A DNA stretch of 34,770 nucleotides, from the NCBI RefSeq assembly GCF_014764505.1, contig NZ_JACXWX010000049.1, forward strand, positions 1 to 34,770, in the 5' to 3' direction. Of the stretch, positions 8,347-17,221 are shown piece by piece (within the stretch, counting starts at the first letter, position 1; each line of letters begins with the position of its first letter). The stretch is from Phormidium tenue FACHB-886. GTDB lineage: Bacteria > Cyanobacteriota > Cyanobacteriia > Elainellales > Elainellaceae. The notes below the pieces were generated by a model. The model was not told the origin of the DNA, searched no databases, and saw only the letters and a program-made list of their open reading frames with translations. A program made the position numbers and the translations under genes.

Positions 8347-8386
8347 ATTGGCTGGGTGCCAGCTTTCACAGTCCCTGAAAGCCAAT
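8347..8386. promoter_or_regulatory. Branched inverted-repeat element upstream of the receiver gene
   Basis: ATTGGC (8347-8352) pairs with GCCAAT (8381-8386). Inside it, GCTTTCA (8362-8368) pairs with TGAAAGC (8376-8382), and TGGC/GCCA can also form over 8349-8361. These pairings compete. The element lies about 150 nt upstream of the minus-strand receiver gene and 230 nt upstream of the aldehyde dehydrogenase. A protein-binding site or leader structure is possible. The remaining gap (8200-8616) has no gene I can support; TATAGT at 8410-8415 is a plausible plus-strand -10 box with a poor -35. Confidence 0.35.
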
Positions 8387-8505
8387 TTCTATAGAAACTT
8401 AGTATTTGTTATAGTCTTTGCCATAGCGGTTAAGACAGAGAGATTTTCGTTGGCATGCAGCGCGCCGACAAAAATGTTCTAATTAGCTTTAGCTACAGCT
8501 ATTAG

Positions 8506-8532
8506 GAAGTCAACAAGTAAGAAGTCAACAAG
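8506..8532. repeat. Direct repeat, candidate operator
   Basis: GAAGTCAACAAG occurs at 8506-8517 and again at 8521-8532, separated by TAA. The period is 15 bp. It lies about 85-110 nt upstream of the aldehyde dehydrogenase start, a position where a regulator could bind two sites. Confidence 0.45.
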
Positions 8533-8616
8533 GTGTGACATTTTCAAGCAATAGAACCGCAATTAACAAAATTGCCATCAATAAAATTAAACACGAAGTT
8601 TAGTGGAGATTACACC

Positions 8617-10017
8617 ATGGCGCAAGCAATCTTAGAAACTACTGGCGAAGTCGATCGGATTCCCGCTTTGGTGCAACAGCAAAGAGCCTTCTTCAATACG
8701 GGCAAAACCAAAGATATTTCGTTCCGGCTAGAGCAGCTACAGAAGCTGCGGCAGGCAGTCAAAGCATACCAGGATAAGGTGTTGGCAGCGGTCAAAGCTG
8801 ACTTAGGTAAGCCAGAAGTGGAGGCATTCCTGACTGAAATTGGTGTGGTTAACGAGATTGATTACGCCCTTAAGCACCTGCGATCGTGGGCAAAACCCAA
8901 GAAAGTGTCTGTGCCTGTAGAGCAAATGCCTGCCAAAGCACGGATTTATGCAGAACCGTTGGGCGTAGTGCTGATTATTTCACCCTGGAATTATCCGTTT
9001 CAGCTGATGATCGCGCCTTTGGTTGCGGCGCTTGCGGCGGGTAACTGTGCCTTGCTCAAGCCCTCAGAACTTGCACCTGCTACCTCCCGTGTGATTGCAG
9101 AACTAGTGCAGCAAACTTTTGATCCGGCGTATGTTGCGGTGATTGAGGGGGGGGTAGAATCCAGTCAAGCGGTTTTAGCAGAAAAGTTTGACCATATTTT
9201 CTTTACGGGTGGTGCGGCGATCGGCAAGGTTGTGATGCAAGCTGCCGCTCAGCATCTCACGCCTGTGACGCTAGAGCTAGGCGGCAAAAGCCCTTGCATC
9301 GTTGATGCAGAAGTGCAGGTGGAATACACCGCGAAGCGGATCGTCTGGGGCAAGTTTATCAATGCAGGTCAGACCTGCGTTGCGCCCGATTATTTACTGG
9401 TTGATCGGCGTATCAAGCCAGCTTTGCTAGAGGCGATCAAACAAACAATTCATGAATTTTATGGAGATAACCCTGCCCAAAACCCTGATTTTGCCCGAAT
9501 CATTAATGCTAAGCATTTTTCGCGAGTGGCGAGCTTGCTGAACAGCGGCAGCGTTGTCATAGGTGGGCAAACGATCGCCGAGGAAAAATACATTGCGCCA
9601 ACTGTGCTAGATCAGGTGTGCTGGGATGATCCGGTGATGCAAGAGGAGATCTTTGGTCCGATTTTGCCCGTGTTGGAGTATGGCCAGCTGGAAGAGGCGA
9701 TCGCCCAGATTAACGCTCGTCCTAAACCGCTAGCGCTCTATGTCTTCTCTAAAAATCGGCAGGTGCAACAGCAGGTGCTTCAGCAAACCTCTTCGGGTGG
9801 CGTTTGTGTGAATGACACGATCATGCAAATTGGCCCCTCAACGCTGCCGTTCGGCGGTGTCGGCGATAGCGGCATTGGTAGCTATCACGGCAAATTTGGG
9901 TTTGATACTTTCTCGCATGCAAAGAGCGTGCTGTTTAAACCCTTCTGGTTTGATTTGGCGTGGCGTTACGCGCCTTATGCCGGCAAGATAGAAGTGTTGA
10001 AGCGATTAATTAAATAG
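8617..10017 (+). CDS. NAD(P)-dependent aldehyde dehydrogenase (class 3/fatty aldehyde type)
   Basis: The enzyme oxidises aldehydes to carboxylic acids. Numbered from 8617 (466 residues), the conserved Asn124 (SPWNYPF), general base Glu220 (LELGGKSP) and nucleophile Cys254 (NAGQTCVAPD) are all present. The C-terminus is hydrophobic and basic (FWFDLAWRYAPYAGK...), as in membrane-associated fatty aldehyde dehydrogenases, so long-chain aldehydes are a likely substrate. The frame opens at 8572, but GGAG 9 nt before the ATG at 8617 marks the real start. A run of eight G at 9147-9154 encodes Glu-Gly-Gly-Val in frame. A strong hairpin follows the stop. Confidence 0.93.
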   Translation: MAQAILETTGEVDRIPALVQQQRAFFNTGKTKDISFRLEQLQKLRQAVKAYQDKVLAAVKADLGKPEVEAFLTEIGVVNEIDYALKHLRSWAKPKKVSVPVEQMPAKARIYAEPLGVVLIISPWNYPFQLMIAPLVAALAAGNCALLKPSELAPATSRVIAELVQQTFDPAYVAVIEGGVESSQAVLAEKFDHIFFTGGAAIGKVVMQAAAQHLTPVTLELGGKSPCIVDAEVQVEYTAKRIVWGKFINAGQTCVAPDYLLVDRRIKPALLEAIKQTIHEFYGDNPAQNPDFARIINAKHFSRVASLLNSGSVVIGGQTIAEEKYIAPTVLDQVCWDDPVMQEEIFGPILPVLEYGQLEEAIAQINARPKPLALYVFSKNRQVQQQVLQQTSSGGVCVNDTIMQIGPSTLPFGGVGDSGIGSYHGKFGFDTFSHAKSVLFKPFWFDLAWRYAPYAGKIEVLKRLIK

Positions 10018-10035
10018 CTGCGGCTAATATGTAGG

Positions 10036-10068
10036 TTTTGAAAGCTGCATTCCATGCGGCTTTCAAAA
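10036..10068. terminator. Terminator hairpin after aldehyde dehydrogenase
   Basis: TTTTGAAAGCTGCAT pairs with ATGCGGCTTTCAAAA over a 3-nt loop (TCC), a 15-bp stem with a single wobble. The A/T-rich base of the stem is typical of intrinsic terminators. It starts 19 nt after the dehydrogenase stop and precedes the purB promoter. Confidence 0.75.
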
Positions 10069-10073
10069 TTGGC

Positions 10074-10100
10074 TTGGTGCAACAAGGGCTGTAGTACAAT
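10074..10100 (+). promoter_or_regulatory. Candidate sigma-70-type promoter of purB
   Basis: TTGGTG (10074-10079) and TACAAT (10095-10100) are separated by 15 bp, slightly short. The -10 box is good. Transcription would start near 10107, giving a leader of about 20 nt before the TTG start. Confidence 0.4.
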
Positions 10101-10125
10101 GATCGGTTGTATTTGGGCGTGAACC

Positions 10126-11421
10126 TTGATCGAACGCTACACCCTGCCCGAAATGGGCAATTTGTGGACAGAAGCTTACAAACTGAGAACCTGGCTGCAA
10201 GTCGAGATCGCCGTTTGTGAGGCGCAAGCAGAACTGGGTTATATTCCCGCTGAGGCGGTAGAGACGATCAAGGAAAAGGCCAAGTTTGACCCGCAGCGGG
10301 TGCTGGAGATCGAAAAAGAAGTTAAACATGATGTAATTGCTTTTCTGACCAACGTCAATGAATATGTTGGTGAAGCCGGACGCTACATTCACCTCGGTAT
10401 GACCAGCTCCGACATGCTGGACACAGCGCTGGCGCTGCAGTTGGTCGCTAGTCTAGACGTAATCATGGGCGAACTGGAGCGACTAATCCAGGCGATTCGC
10501 TATCAGGCTCAGCAGCACCGCGATACTGTGATGATTGGACGATCGCACGGCATCCACGCCGAGCCGATTACCTTTGGCTTTAAGCTGGCTGGCTGGCTGG
10601 CAGAAGTGCTGCGGCATCGCGATCGCCTCTGTGAAGTCCAGCGCCGAATTGCGGTTGGCAAGATCTCTGGAGCTGTAGGCACCTATGCCAATATCGATCC
10701 TCAGGTCGAAGCGCTCACCTGCGAAAAACTTGGGCTCCAGCCCGATCCAGCCTCGACGCAGGTGGTGTCTCGCGATCGGCACGCCGAATATGTTCAAGCC
10801 CTTGCTCTGCTCACGGCTTCGATCGAACGCTTCGCCGTCGAGATCCGTAACCTGCAGCGCACTGATGTTTTGGAAGTGGAGGAATATTTCTCTAAAGGTC
10901 AAAAAGGCTCTTCGGCAATGCCGCACAAGCGGAACCCAATTCGGTCAGAGCGGCTAACGGGAATGGCGCGGTTGGTGCGCGGTCATGCGATCGCAGCGCT
11001 GGAAAATGTTGCCCTCTGGCACGAGCGCGATATCTCCCATAGCTCGGTAGAGCGGGTGATGTTCCCCGATTGCTGCATTATTACCCACTTCATGCTGGTG
11101 GAAACCACAGATTTAATCAAGAATCTCCTAGTCTATCCGGAGAATATGCGGCGCAACATGAACCTGTATGGAGGGGTTGTCTTCAGCCAGCGGGTGCTGT
11201 TAGCGCTAGTGGAGAAAGGGTTGAGCCGGGAAGAGGCGTATGCGATCGTTCAATCGAACGCGCACTCTGCTTGGAATAAAGACGATGGCAATTTTCAGGC
11301 GCTAATTGCCGCGGATCCGCGAGTGACGGCGCACCTCACACCTGCAGAAATTGAAAAATCCTTTGATCCACAAGAACACTTGAAGAATCTCGATTGGGTG
11401 TATCAACGTTTGAATATTTAA
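10126..11421 (+). CDS. purB: Adenylosuccinate lyase
   Basis: This enzyme cleaves fumarate from SAICAR and from adenylosuccinate, acting twice in purine synthesis. The 431-residue protein has the fumarase/aspartase superfamily signature SSAMPHKRNP at about 265-275, which holds the flexible catalytic-serine loop, plus the HLGMTSSDMLDTA and GRSHGIHAEP blocks. The N-terminus MIERYTLPEMGNLW is the usual one for this subgroup and begins with TTG. No in-frame ATG lies near, and the upstream GTG at 10119 is out of frame. So a TTG start is well supported. Confidence 0.97.
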   Translation: MIERYTLPEMGNLWTEAYKLRTWLQVEIAVCEAQAELGYIPAEAVETIKEKAKFDPQRVLEIEKEVKHDVIAFLTNVNEYVGEAGRYIHLGMTSSDMLDTALALQLVASLDVIMGELERLIQAIRYQAQQHRDTVMIGRSHGIHAEPITFGFKLAGWLAEVLRHRDRLCEVQRRIAVGKISGAVGTYANIDPQVEALTCEKLGLQPDPASTQVVSRDRHAEYVQALALLTASIERFAVEIRNLQRTDVLEVEEYFSKGQKGSSAMPHKRNPIRSERLTGMARLVRGHAIAALENVALWHERDISHSSVERVMFPDCCIITHFMLVETTDLIKNLLVYPENMRRNMNLYGGVVFSQRVLLALVEKGLSREEAYAIVQSNAHSAWNKDDGNFQALIAADPRVTAHLTPAEIEKSFDPQEHLKNLDWVYQRLNI

Positions 11422-11497
11422 TATCTGTAAGAAATACTAAAACATACATCTCAAATATAAATTCATTGAGAAGAGCCAGCTCACTCTTGCAAAAGCA

Positions 11498-12472
11498 ATG
11501 CCAATTACGCTTCAAGTCCTGTTGCTCACAGCCACTGCGCTCTATCAAGCGATCGCCTGCTGGCTAGAAGACCGCCATTCCCCAGCAGGACAGCTGATTG
11601 ATGTGGGCGGATATCGGCTGCACCTGTGGGTCTCAGGCAAAGCCCCTCTAAACTGCCCAACGATTGTTTTAGATCACAGTCTCGGCGGTGTTGAAGGCTA
11701 TCTGCTGATGCAAGAATTGGCGAAGCTGACGCGCGTTTGTATCTACGATCGGGCGGGCTATGGCTGGAGCGATCACAGTCCGCATGCGCGCAGCAGCCAG
11801 CACATCGTCGCAGAACTTGATACAATGCTGACTCGCGCCAGCATTGAGCCACCTTATCTGCTGATTGGCAATTCCCTAGGCAGCTACAATGTTCGGCTTT
11901 ATGCAGCTCGCTATCCAGGAAAAGTTGTTGGCATGGTGCTGACTGAAGGCTTCCATGAAGCTGCACTGCTAAAAATGCCAAGGGTGGTACGAGCGCTGCA
12001 GCTTTTCTTTTTGTCTGGCTTCCTCATGTCGGTGTTGGGCAGCAGTTTGGGCATTGTTCGGCTACTCAAACTCGCTGGGGTGTTTGAATGGCTAAAGCCA
12101 GAGTTACGTCAGTTCTCGCCAGCAGCGCTTAGAGCGGTGAAGCGATCGTTTTGCCGCCCCAAACATTGGATCACAATGAGCCGAGAAATTTGGAACTTGG
12201 ACGTGAGCGGGCGTGAGCTGAGGCAAGCCGATCAATTTGAGTCCTTGCCGATCGCCACTATCAAAGCTGGTGCTTTCTTCCACTCTTCTGCTTGGACGCT
12301 GGGACTGCCGCTGCAGGCTGCGAATCGCCTGCGTGACGAGATCCACAAGCAGTTGCTCAAGCTCTCAACCAACTGTACTCCCTTTTCAGCGCTTAGAAGT
12401 GGGCACTTCGTTTGGGTTGATCAGCCTGCTGCGATCTTAGAAGCGACAAAGACGATTTTGGAGAAGGTTTAG
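11498..12472 (+). CDS. Alpha/beta hydrolase, probably membrane-associated
   Basis: The 324-residue protein opens with a hydrophobic stretch (about 1-22) that could be a signal anchor. It then has an alpha/beta hydrolase fold: an oxyanion-loop region DHSLGG at about 59-64, YDRAGYGWSD at 83-92, nucleophile Ser126 in GNSLGS, and a C-terminal His303 in SGHFVW. The substrate is unknown; ester, lactone or peroxide hydrolysis are all possible for the family. It lies 76 nt after purB on the same strand without a visible ribosome binding site, and it converges with the GGDEF gene. Confidence 0.85.
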   Translation: MPITLQVLLLTATALYQAIACWLEDRHSPAGQLIDVGGYRLHLWVSGKAPLNCPTIVLDHSLGGVEGYLLMQELAKLTRVCIYDRAGYGWSDHSPHARSSQHIVAELDTMLTRASIEPPYLLIGNSLGSYNVRLYAARYPGKVVGMVLTEGFHEAALLKMPRVVRALQLFFLSGFLMSVLGSSLGIVRLLKLAGVFEWLKPELRQFSPAALRAVKRSFCRPKHWITMSREIWNLDVSGRELRQADQFESLPIATIKAGAFFHSSAWTLGLPLQAANRLRDEIHKQLLKLSTNCTPFSALRSGHFVWVDQPAAILEATKTILEKV

Positions 12473-12493
12473 TCACTGGAGCTATTTTGCGGT

Positions 12494-13519
12494 TCATCTT
12501 TCGGCTGGTTTTTCAGCTCGTCTTTCAGAATTTGACCAGCCCACTACCCGGTTTCGCCCTTGCACTTTTGCCTGCAGCAGACGATCGTCTGCCCGTTTCA
12601 GCAGGCTAGTCCCTTTAGCGTCATCGGTTGGCTCGAGGGTGGCAATTCCGGCACTGACAGTGACATGCAGATCGAGTTCGTCATTGATTGCGAAGGGCTG
12701 TTCGCCCACAAGCTGACAAAGCCGATTGGCAATTGTGATAGTTTCCTCGCAGTCAGTATCGTTGAGGATTACTACAAATTCTTCACCGCCATATCGAAAC
12801 GGCGTGTCATAGAAGCGCAAATTGTGGCGCAGTCGGGCTGCAAAGAGCTGCAAAGTGCGATCGCCTACCAGATGCCCGTGGGTATCGTTCACAGTTTTGA
12901 AAAAATCTACGTCCAATATCACTACGCTAAGCGGTGCGTTGCGGCTTCTGGCGTTTTGGATCTGGCGGGGCAACTCCCACTCAAAGGCGCGACGATTGTG
13001 GAGTTCAGTTAGGGGGTCGGACAGGGCAATCGCCGACAGCACATCGTTTGTGTGGATTAGCTCGCGGTGGTTCTGCACTTGGCGCAACCCTACCCGGATT
13101 TGCGCCTGCAGCCAACGGCATTGGAGCAAGAATTCTGGGTCTAAGTCAGCGTCTAAGTCAACGTCTGAATAGGTTTTGCTGAGTGGCAACCGCAGATATG
13201 CATCGGCTCCTACCTCCAGCGCCTCAATTCTTGATTTGATTTCATAGTCGTGATCGGGGGTGGAGTTTAATGAATTTTCAACTAAGACGCAGTAGATCCA
13301 GGCAAGACGAGCTTGTGATTTAATCTGACGGCAAAGATTGAGACTGCCTGCTTGGTCGGCTTGAATTAGGAGTAAATCGGATGGCTGTGTTTGGACGATC
13401 GAATTTGCTGCTAGGGGCGTGTCTACCCCTTCTACCGTAAAGTTTGCCAGGTCACAGATTAAGTTCAAGAGGCTAGCCTGGAAATCGGTGTTTCCCACTA
13501 GCAAGATCGATGCATCCAT
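12494..13519 (-). CDS. Diguanylate cyclase with degenerate receiver domain
   Basis: The 341-residue protein should make c-di-GMP from two GTP. The GGDEF domain (about 163-330) has an intact active site GGEEF at 244-248, and an RxxD product-inhibition site (RFYD, 235-238) five residues before it. The N-terminal 1-115 resembles a receiver, but the acidic pair reads Gly-Asn and the phospho-acceptor position is Gln53. So it is unlikely to be phosphorylated and may respond by protein contact. Between the domains an Asp-rich stretch (SDVDLDADLDPEF) comes from a 12-bp DNA repeat at 13139-13167. No ribosome binding site is evident at 13519. Confidence 0.9.
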   Translation of the reverse strand: MDASILLVGNTDFQASLLNLICDLANFTVEGVDTPLAANSIVQTQPSDLLLIQADQAGSLNLCRQIKSQARLAWIYCVLVENSLNSTPDHDYEIKSRIEALEVGADAYLRLPLSKTYSDVDLDADLDPEFLLQCRWLQAQIRVGLRQVQNHRELIHTNDVLSAIALSDPLTELHNRRAFEWELPRQIQNARSRNAPLSVVILDVDFFKTVNDTHGHLVGDRTLQLFAARLRHNLRFYDTPFRYGGEEFVVILNDTDCEETITIANRLCQLVGEQPFAINDELDLHVTVSAGIATLEPTDDAKGTSLLKRADDRLLQAKVQGRNRVVGWSNSERRAEKPAER

Positions 13520-13559
13520 TGATGTTTAGAAAACTTACTTTAAAAATTCATCTCACTTG

Positions 13560-13579
13560 GTCTCTGAAGCGTCAGAAAC
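13560..13579 (-). terminator. Short hairpin downstream of the candidate small gene
   Basis: GTCTCTGA (13560-13567) pairs with TCAGAAAC (13572-13579) over a 4-nt loop, one wobble. Read on the minus strand it lies about 80 nt after the 26-codon frame and is followed by a moderately T-rich stretch. It could end that transcript; the call is weak. Confidence 0.3.
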
Positions 13580-13657
13580 ATTTAACTTGATACGCCACGA
13601 CGGTATTAGGCTTAGCGGGACAGAATTTAGCAGCACTGCAACACTTTATTAACAGTA

Positions 13658-13738
13658 TTAATAGGTCACTAGAGCGGAGAGGCTGATAAATAGTAGCCCG
13701 ATAGTTTTGTAAGATACGTAGATCACAAAGTCGCTCAT
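13658..13738 (-). CDS. Candidate 26-residue membrane peptide
   Basis: On the minus strand AGGAG stands 7 nt before an ATG that opens 26 codons and ends in TAA. The product is MSDFVIYVSYKTIGLLFISL then SALVTY. It has a short polar N-terminus and one hydrophobic segment of about 15-18 residues, the size and shape of the single-helix small subunits common in cyanobacterial photosynthetic complexes. I do not recognise it as a known PSI, PSII or cytochrome b6f subunit. The ideal ribosome binding site, in an otherwise gene-free stretch, is the main support. A chance frame of this length is quite possible. Confidence 0.4.
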   Translation of the reverse strand: MSDFVIYVSYKTIGLLFISLSALVTY

Positions 13739-14501
13739 TGGAAATCTCCTAAGACAGCCTGACAATATTGCCATTGCTTCCTTATTTGTCGTAGCGCTTT
13801 GTACTCTTTAAGAACAAATTGGGGCTTACTGAAGGTAAATCCTTTAAGTTATCTGCTCGGTAGCTTCACCATGCAGTTTAGTTTGCTATTAAATTTCGCT
13901 TAATCAATGAATCAGCCTCGTTGTCTAGCACAATCGCTTCCAGAGGCTGGCTCTTAGGGCAATTAACAAAGCCTTTTGCCAAGAATTTTTAAAAGAGAAT
14001 TGATGCACCTTAATCAAGAGACAGGTAGAACGAGAGGCAGGTGATGAATGAGCTTCTATCCCTCTCAGGTTACTTATGTCTTTCCCCACTCACAAGCTAA
14101 ACTACACGGATTTCAGAGAATATCTGAGTTATGCGTAGTCCTTAACATTCGGGGAAAACACAGAGTTTTGAGTATCAAGCGCTACCAAGATTTGCGTACG
14201 GGCTGTATAAATTGTTGCACACTGAGATTGCACTTGTCAAATTTTATCTAATTTAACGGCGTGCTTTGAGCCAGTATTTAGCCCGAAATAGGCTGCTGTA
14301 GGTTGCCTGTTTGGGGTTGGTTCTGGAAAGTAGATGTTTCTATTTATACTCGCAGAGTCGTTGCAAACTGAGTTGAAGAATTTGTCTTGATTTTTCAATG
14401 GTGCGAGCGAGTTTTGAATATGTTTCTACAGAAGAGGCTGCTCACAACCCAACTCAGGATTGCTATATTTATTGATCTCAGTACTGTCATGATCTAGACT
14501 C
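13739..14501. other. Gene-poor stretch upstream of alaS
   Basis: About 760 bp without a convincing gene. A 67-codon frame at 14048-14251 has no ribosome binding site, no coding-like composition and no recognisable domain. One stem CAGCCTC/GAGGCTG (13913-13919 with 13943-13949) encloses a smaller TTGT/ACAA hairpin and could belong to a small RNA, but nothing else supports that. The alaS promoter must lie in the last 100-200 bp. Confidence 0.5.
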
Positions 14502-17141
14502 ATGTCCACCCCTCTTAGCGGCGCTCAAATCCGACAAACGTTTCTTGACTTCTATGCGACTAGAGGGCATCAGGTTTTGCCAAGTGCTTCCCTGATTCCG
14601 GAAGACCCCACGGTGCTGCTGACGATCGCCGGAATGCTGCCCTTTAAACCCATATTTTTGGGACAGCGGCAGGCTGAGTTCCCGCGTGCAACTACCTCAC
14701 AGAAGGTGATTCGCACAAACGACATCGAAAACGTAGGGCGAACGGCGCGGCACCAAACATTCTTTGAGATGCTGGGCAACTTTAGCTTCGGGGACTACTT
14801 TAAGGAGCAGGCGATCGCTTGGGCATGGGAATTAGCAACGCAGGTGTTTCAGCTCCCCGTTGAGCGCTTGGTTGTGAGCGTTTTTAGAGAAGATGACGAA
14901 GCCTTTGCCATTTGGCGCGACCAGATCGGCGTAGCACCGCAGCGAATTATTCGGATGGACGAGGCGGATAACTTTTGGAACTCGGGTCCGACGGGTCCCT
15001 GTGGTCCTTGCTCTGAAATTTACTACGATTTTCATCCAGAGCGCGGCGATGAAGCGATCGACCTAGAAGATGACTCTCGCTTCATTGAGTTCTATAACCT
15101 CGTGTTCATGCAGTACAACCAAGACGCAGAGGGCAACTTAACCCCACTGCAGGCTAAGAATATCGACACGGGGCTGGGGTTGGAGCGGCTGACGCAAATC
15201 CTGCAGAAAGTTCCGAACAACTTCGAAACCGACCTAATTTTTCCGATCATCAAAACAGCAGCGGAGATCGCTAAGCTGGATTATGCTCAGGCAGATGAAG
15301 AAACCAAGGTCTCCCTAAAGGTAATTGGCGATCACATCCGGGCAGTGGTTCACATGATCGCTGATGGGATCACAGCCTCTAATTTAGGTCGGGGCTATGT
15401 GCTGCGGCGACTAATTCGGCGGGTGGTGCGGCATGGGCGGCTGATCGGTATTCAGAAGGAATTTACCACCGAAGTAGCCGAAACGGCGATCGCCCTCTCG
15501 GAGGGTGCTTATCCAATGGTGCGGCAGCGCGAAAAGGCGATCAAGGCAGAACTCCAGCTCGAGGAAGCTCGCTTCCGCGAAACGCTCGATCGGGGTGAGA
15601 AGCGGCTAGCGGAAGTTATGGAGAAGGCAGGACTGGGCACCGGACAGGCGGGAAAAATTTCTGGTCATGATGCTTTTGTGCTGTATGATACCTATGGCTT
15701 TCCACTGGAACTGACCCAGGAGATTGCAGAAGAAAAAGGTTTGACGGTGGATGTTGAGGGCTTTGAAGCTGAGATGGAGCAGCAGCGGCAGCAATCACAG
15801 GCTGCCCGTGAAACCATCGACCTGACGGTGCAGGGAACGCTCGACACTTTAGCAGAAGAGCTGGATGAAACCAACTTTCTAGGCTACAGCCAAGCCAGTA
15901 GCAGCACTGAGGTGCAAGTCCTCTTAGTGGATGGACAGCGGGTGGAAGCGGCAGAAGCCGGTGCTGAAGTGCAGGTTATCCTCGACCAAACGCCGTTCTA
16001 TGCAGAGTCGGGCGGTCAGATTGGCGATCGCGGCTATCTCTCTGGCGATGCCGTGGTGGTACGGGTGGAGGATGTACAGAAAGCGGGCAGTCTGTTTGTT
16101 CATTACGGTCGGGTAGAGCGAGGAAACCTGCGGCAGGGCGATCGAGTCACCGCGCAGATTGACTTGGCTTGCCGTCGGAGAGCGCAGGCAAACCACACGG
16201 CAACGCATTTGCTCCAAGCAGCCCTGCGGCAAATTGTAGATGAGAACATTGCACAGGCGGGTTCGCTGGTAGCGTTCGATCGGCTCCGGTTTGATTTCAA
16301 CCTGGCTCGTCCGGTGACGACGACAGAGCTGCAGCAAATTGAAGAGCAAATTAATATCTGGATTGCTGAAGCGCATCAGGCAGAGGTGGAGATCATGCCG
16401 ATCGCTGCTGCTAAGGCAAAAGGCGCGATCGCTATGTTTGGTGAGAAGTATGGCGACGAAGTGCGGGTGATTGACTTTCCAGGCGTATCCACAGAGCTTT
16501 GTGGTGGCACTCATGTGGCGAATACTGCCGAGATTGGGCTGTTCAAGATCATCTCCGAGGCGGGAATTGCCGCTGGAATTCGCCGGATTGAAGCTGTTGC
16601 TGGTCTGGCAGCCTTGGAATACCTCAACCTGCGCGATAAAATTGTCCGGGAATTGAGCGATCGCTTCAAAACTAAGCCGGAGGAAGTTCCCGATCGAATT
16701 GCTGCTTTGCAAACGGAGTTGAAGGATGTTCAAAAGCAGGTGACTGCCCTCAAAGCAGAACTGGCAGTTGCTAAGTCTGAACAGCTTCTAGACAAGGCAG
16801 AGACGATCGGTGCTTTCAAGGTACTGGTGGCGCAAATGGAAGGCGCAGATGCCGATTCGCTCAAGACAGCCGCAGAGCGGCTGCTGCAAAGGCTGGGCGA
16901 GGGAGCTGTTGTGTTGGGATCGGCACCGGAGCCAGAGAAGGTGAGTTTGGTGGCTGCCTTCAGCAAAGGCGTGAATAGTCAAGGCTTGCAGGCGGGCAAG
17001 TTCATTGGAGCGATCGCTAAACTGTGCGGCGGCGGCGGCGGCGGTCGACCAAATCTGGCGCAGGCAGGCGGCAAAGATGCGGCTAAACTACCGGAAGCGC
17101 TAGAAGCAGCGCATCAAGAGCTGGCAGCGACGTTGAAATAG
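14502..17141 (+). CDS. alaS: Alanyl-tRNA synthetase
   Basis: The enzyme charges tRNA-Ala with alanine and edits mischarged serine or glycine. At 879 residues it has full length. The class II catalytic domain at about 1-250 includes [18 protein letters not shown]. The editing domain carries the zinc set His565/His569 (HTATH) and Cys667/His671 (CGGTH). A coiled-coil stretch at about 725-765 leads to the C-Ala domain with its glycine run ([16 protein letters not shown]). Everything expected is present. It starts at the ATG at 14502 without a clear ribosome binding site and ends at the convergent hairpin shared with serA. Confidence 0.98.
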   Translation: MSTPLSGAQIRQTFLDFYATRGHQVLPSASLIPEDPTVLLTIAGMLPFKPIFLGQRQAEFPRATTSQKVIRTNDIENVGRTARHQTFFEMLGNFSFGDYFKEQAIAWAWELATQVFQLPVERLVVSVFREDDEAFAIWRDQIGVAPQRIIRMDEADNFWNSGPTGPCGPCSEIYYDFHPERGDEAIDLEDDSRFIEFYNLVFMQYNQDAEGNLTPLQAKNIDTGLGLERLTQILQKVPNNFETDLIFPIIKTAAEIAKLDYAQADEETKVSLKVIGDHIRAVVHMIADGITASNLGRGYVLRRLIRRVVRHGRLIGIQKEFTTEVAETAIALSEGAYPMVRQREKAIKAELQLEEARFRETLDRGEKRLAEVMEKAGLGTGQAGKISGHDAFVLYDTYGFPLELTQEIAEEKGLTVDVEGFEAEMEQQRQQSQAARETIDLTVQGTLDTLAEELDETNFLGYSQASSSTEVQVLLVDGQRVEAAEAGAEVQVILDQTPFYAESGGQIGDRGYLSGDAVVVRVEDVQKAGSLFVHYGRVERGNLRQGDRVTAQIDLACRRRAQANHTATHLLQAALRQIVDENIAQAGSLVAFDRLRFDFNLARPVTTTELQQIEEQINIWIAEAHQAEVEIMPIAAAKAKGAIAMFGEKYGDEVRVIDFPGVSTELCGGTHVANTAEIGLFKIISEAGIAAGIRRIEAVAGLAALEYLNLRDKIVRELSDRFKTKPEEVPDRIAALQTELKDVQKQVTALKAELAVAKSEQLLDKAETIGAFKVLVAQMEGADADSLKTAAERLLQRLGEGAVVLGSAPEPEKVSLVAAFSKGVNSQGLQAGKFIGAIAKLCGGGGGGRPNLAQAGGKDAAKLPEALEAAHQELAATLK

Positions 17142-17156
17142 TCTAATTCTTTAGTG

Positions 17157-17197
17157 CAAGCAGGAGCAGCCGCACAATGTGCGGCTGCTCCTGCTTG
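17157..17197. terminator. Perfect 19-bp hairpin between convergent alaS and serA
   Basis: CAAGCAGGAGCAGCCGCAC pairs without mismatch with 17179-17197 over loop AAT. It starts 16 nt after the alaS stop and 25 nt before the serA stop, so it probably blocks read-through in both directions. There is no T-run on either side, which is atypical for an intrinsic terminator. Confidence 0.65.
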
Positions 17198-17221
17198 GGC
17201 ACTTGGTAAACAGCTAGCTTA

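Noticed and set aside
14048-14251. 67-codon plus-strand frame upstream of alaS
   Set aside because: No ribosome binding site, no recognisable domain, and a composition like the surrounding non-coding DNA.
15924-16733. 269-codon minus-strand frame inside alaS
   Set aside because: Antisense shadow of a full-length conserved synthetase gene; no domain similarity.
17027-17045. GGC repeats near the alaS 3' end as a possible unstable microsatellite
   Set aside because: They encode the conserved glycine run of the C-Ala domain, normal for alaS.
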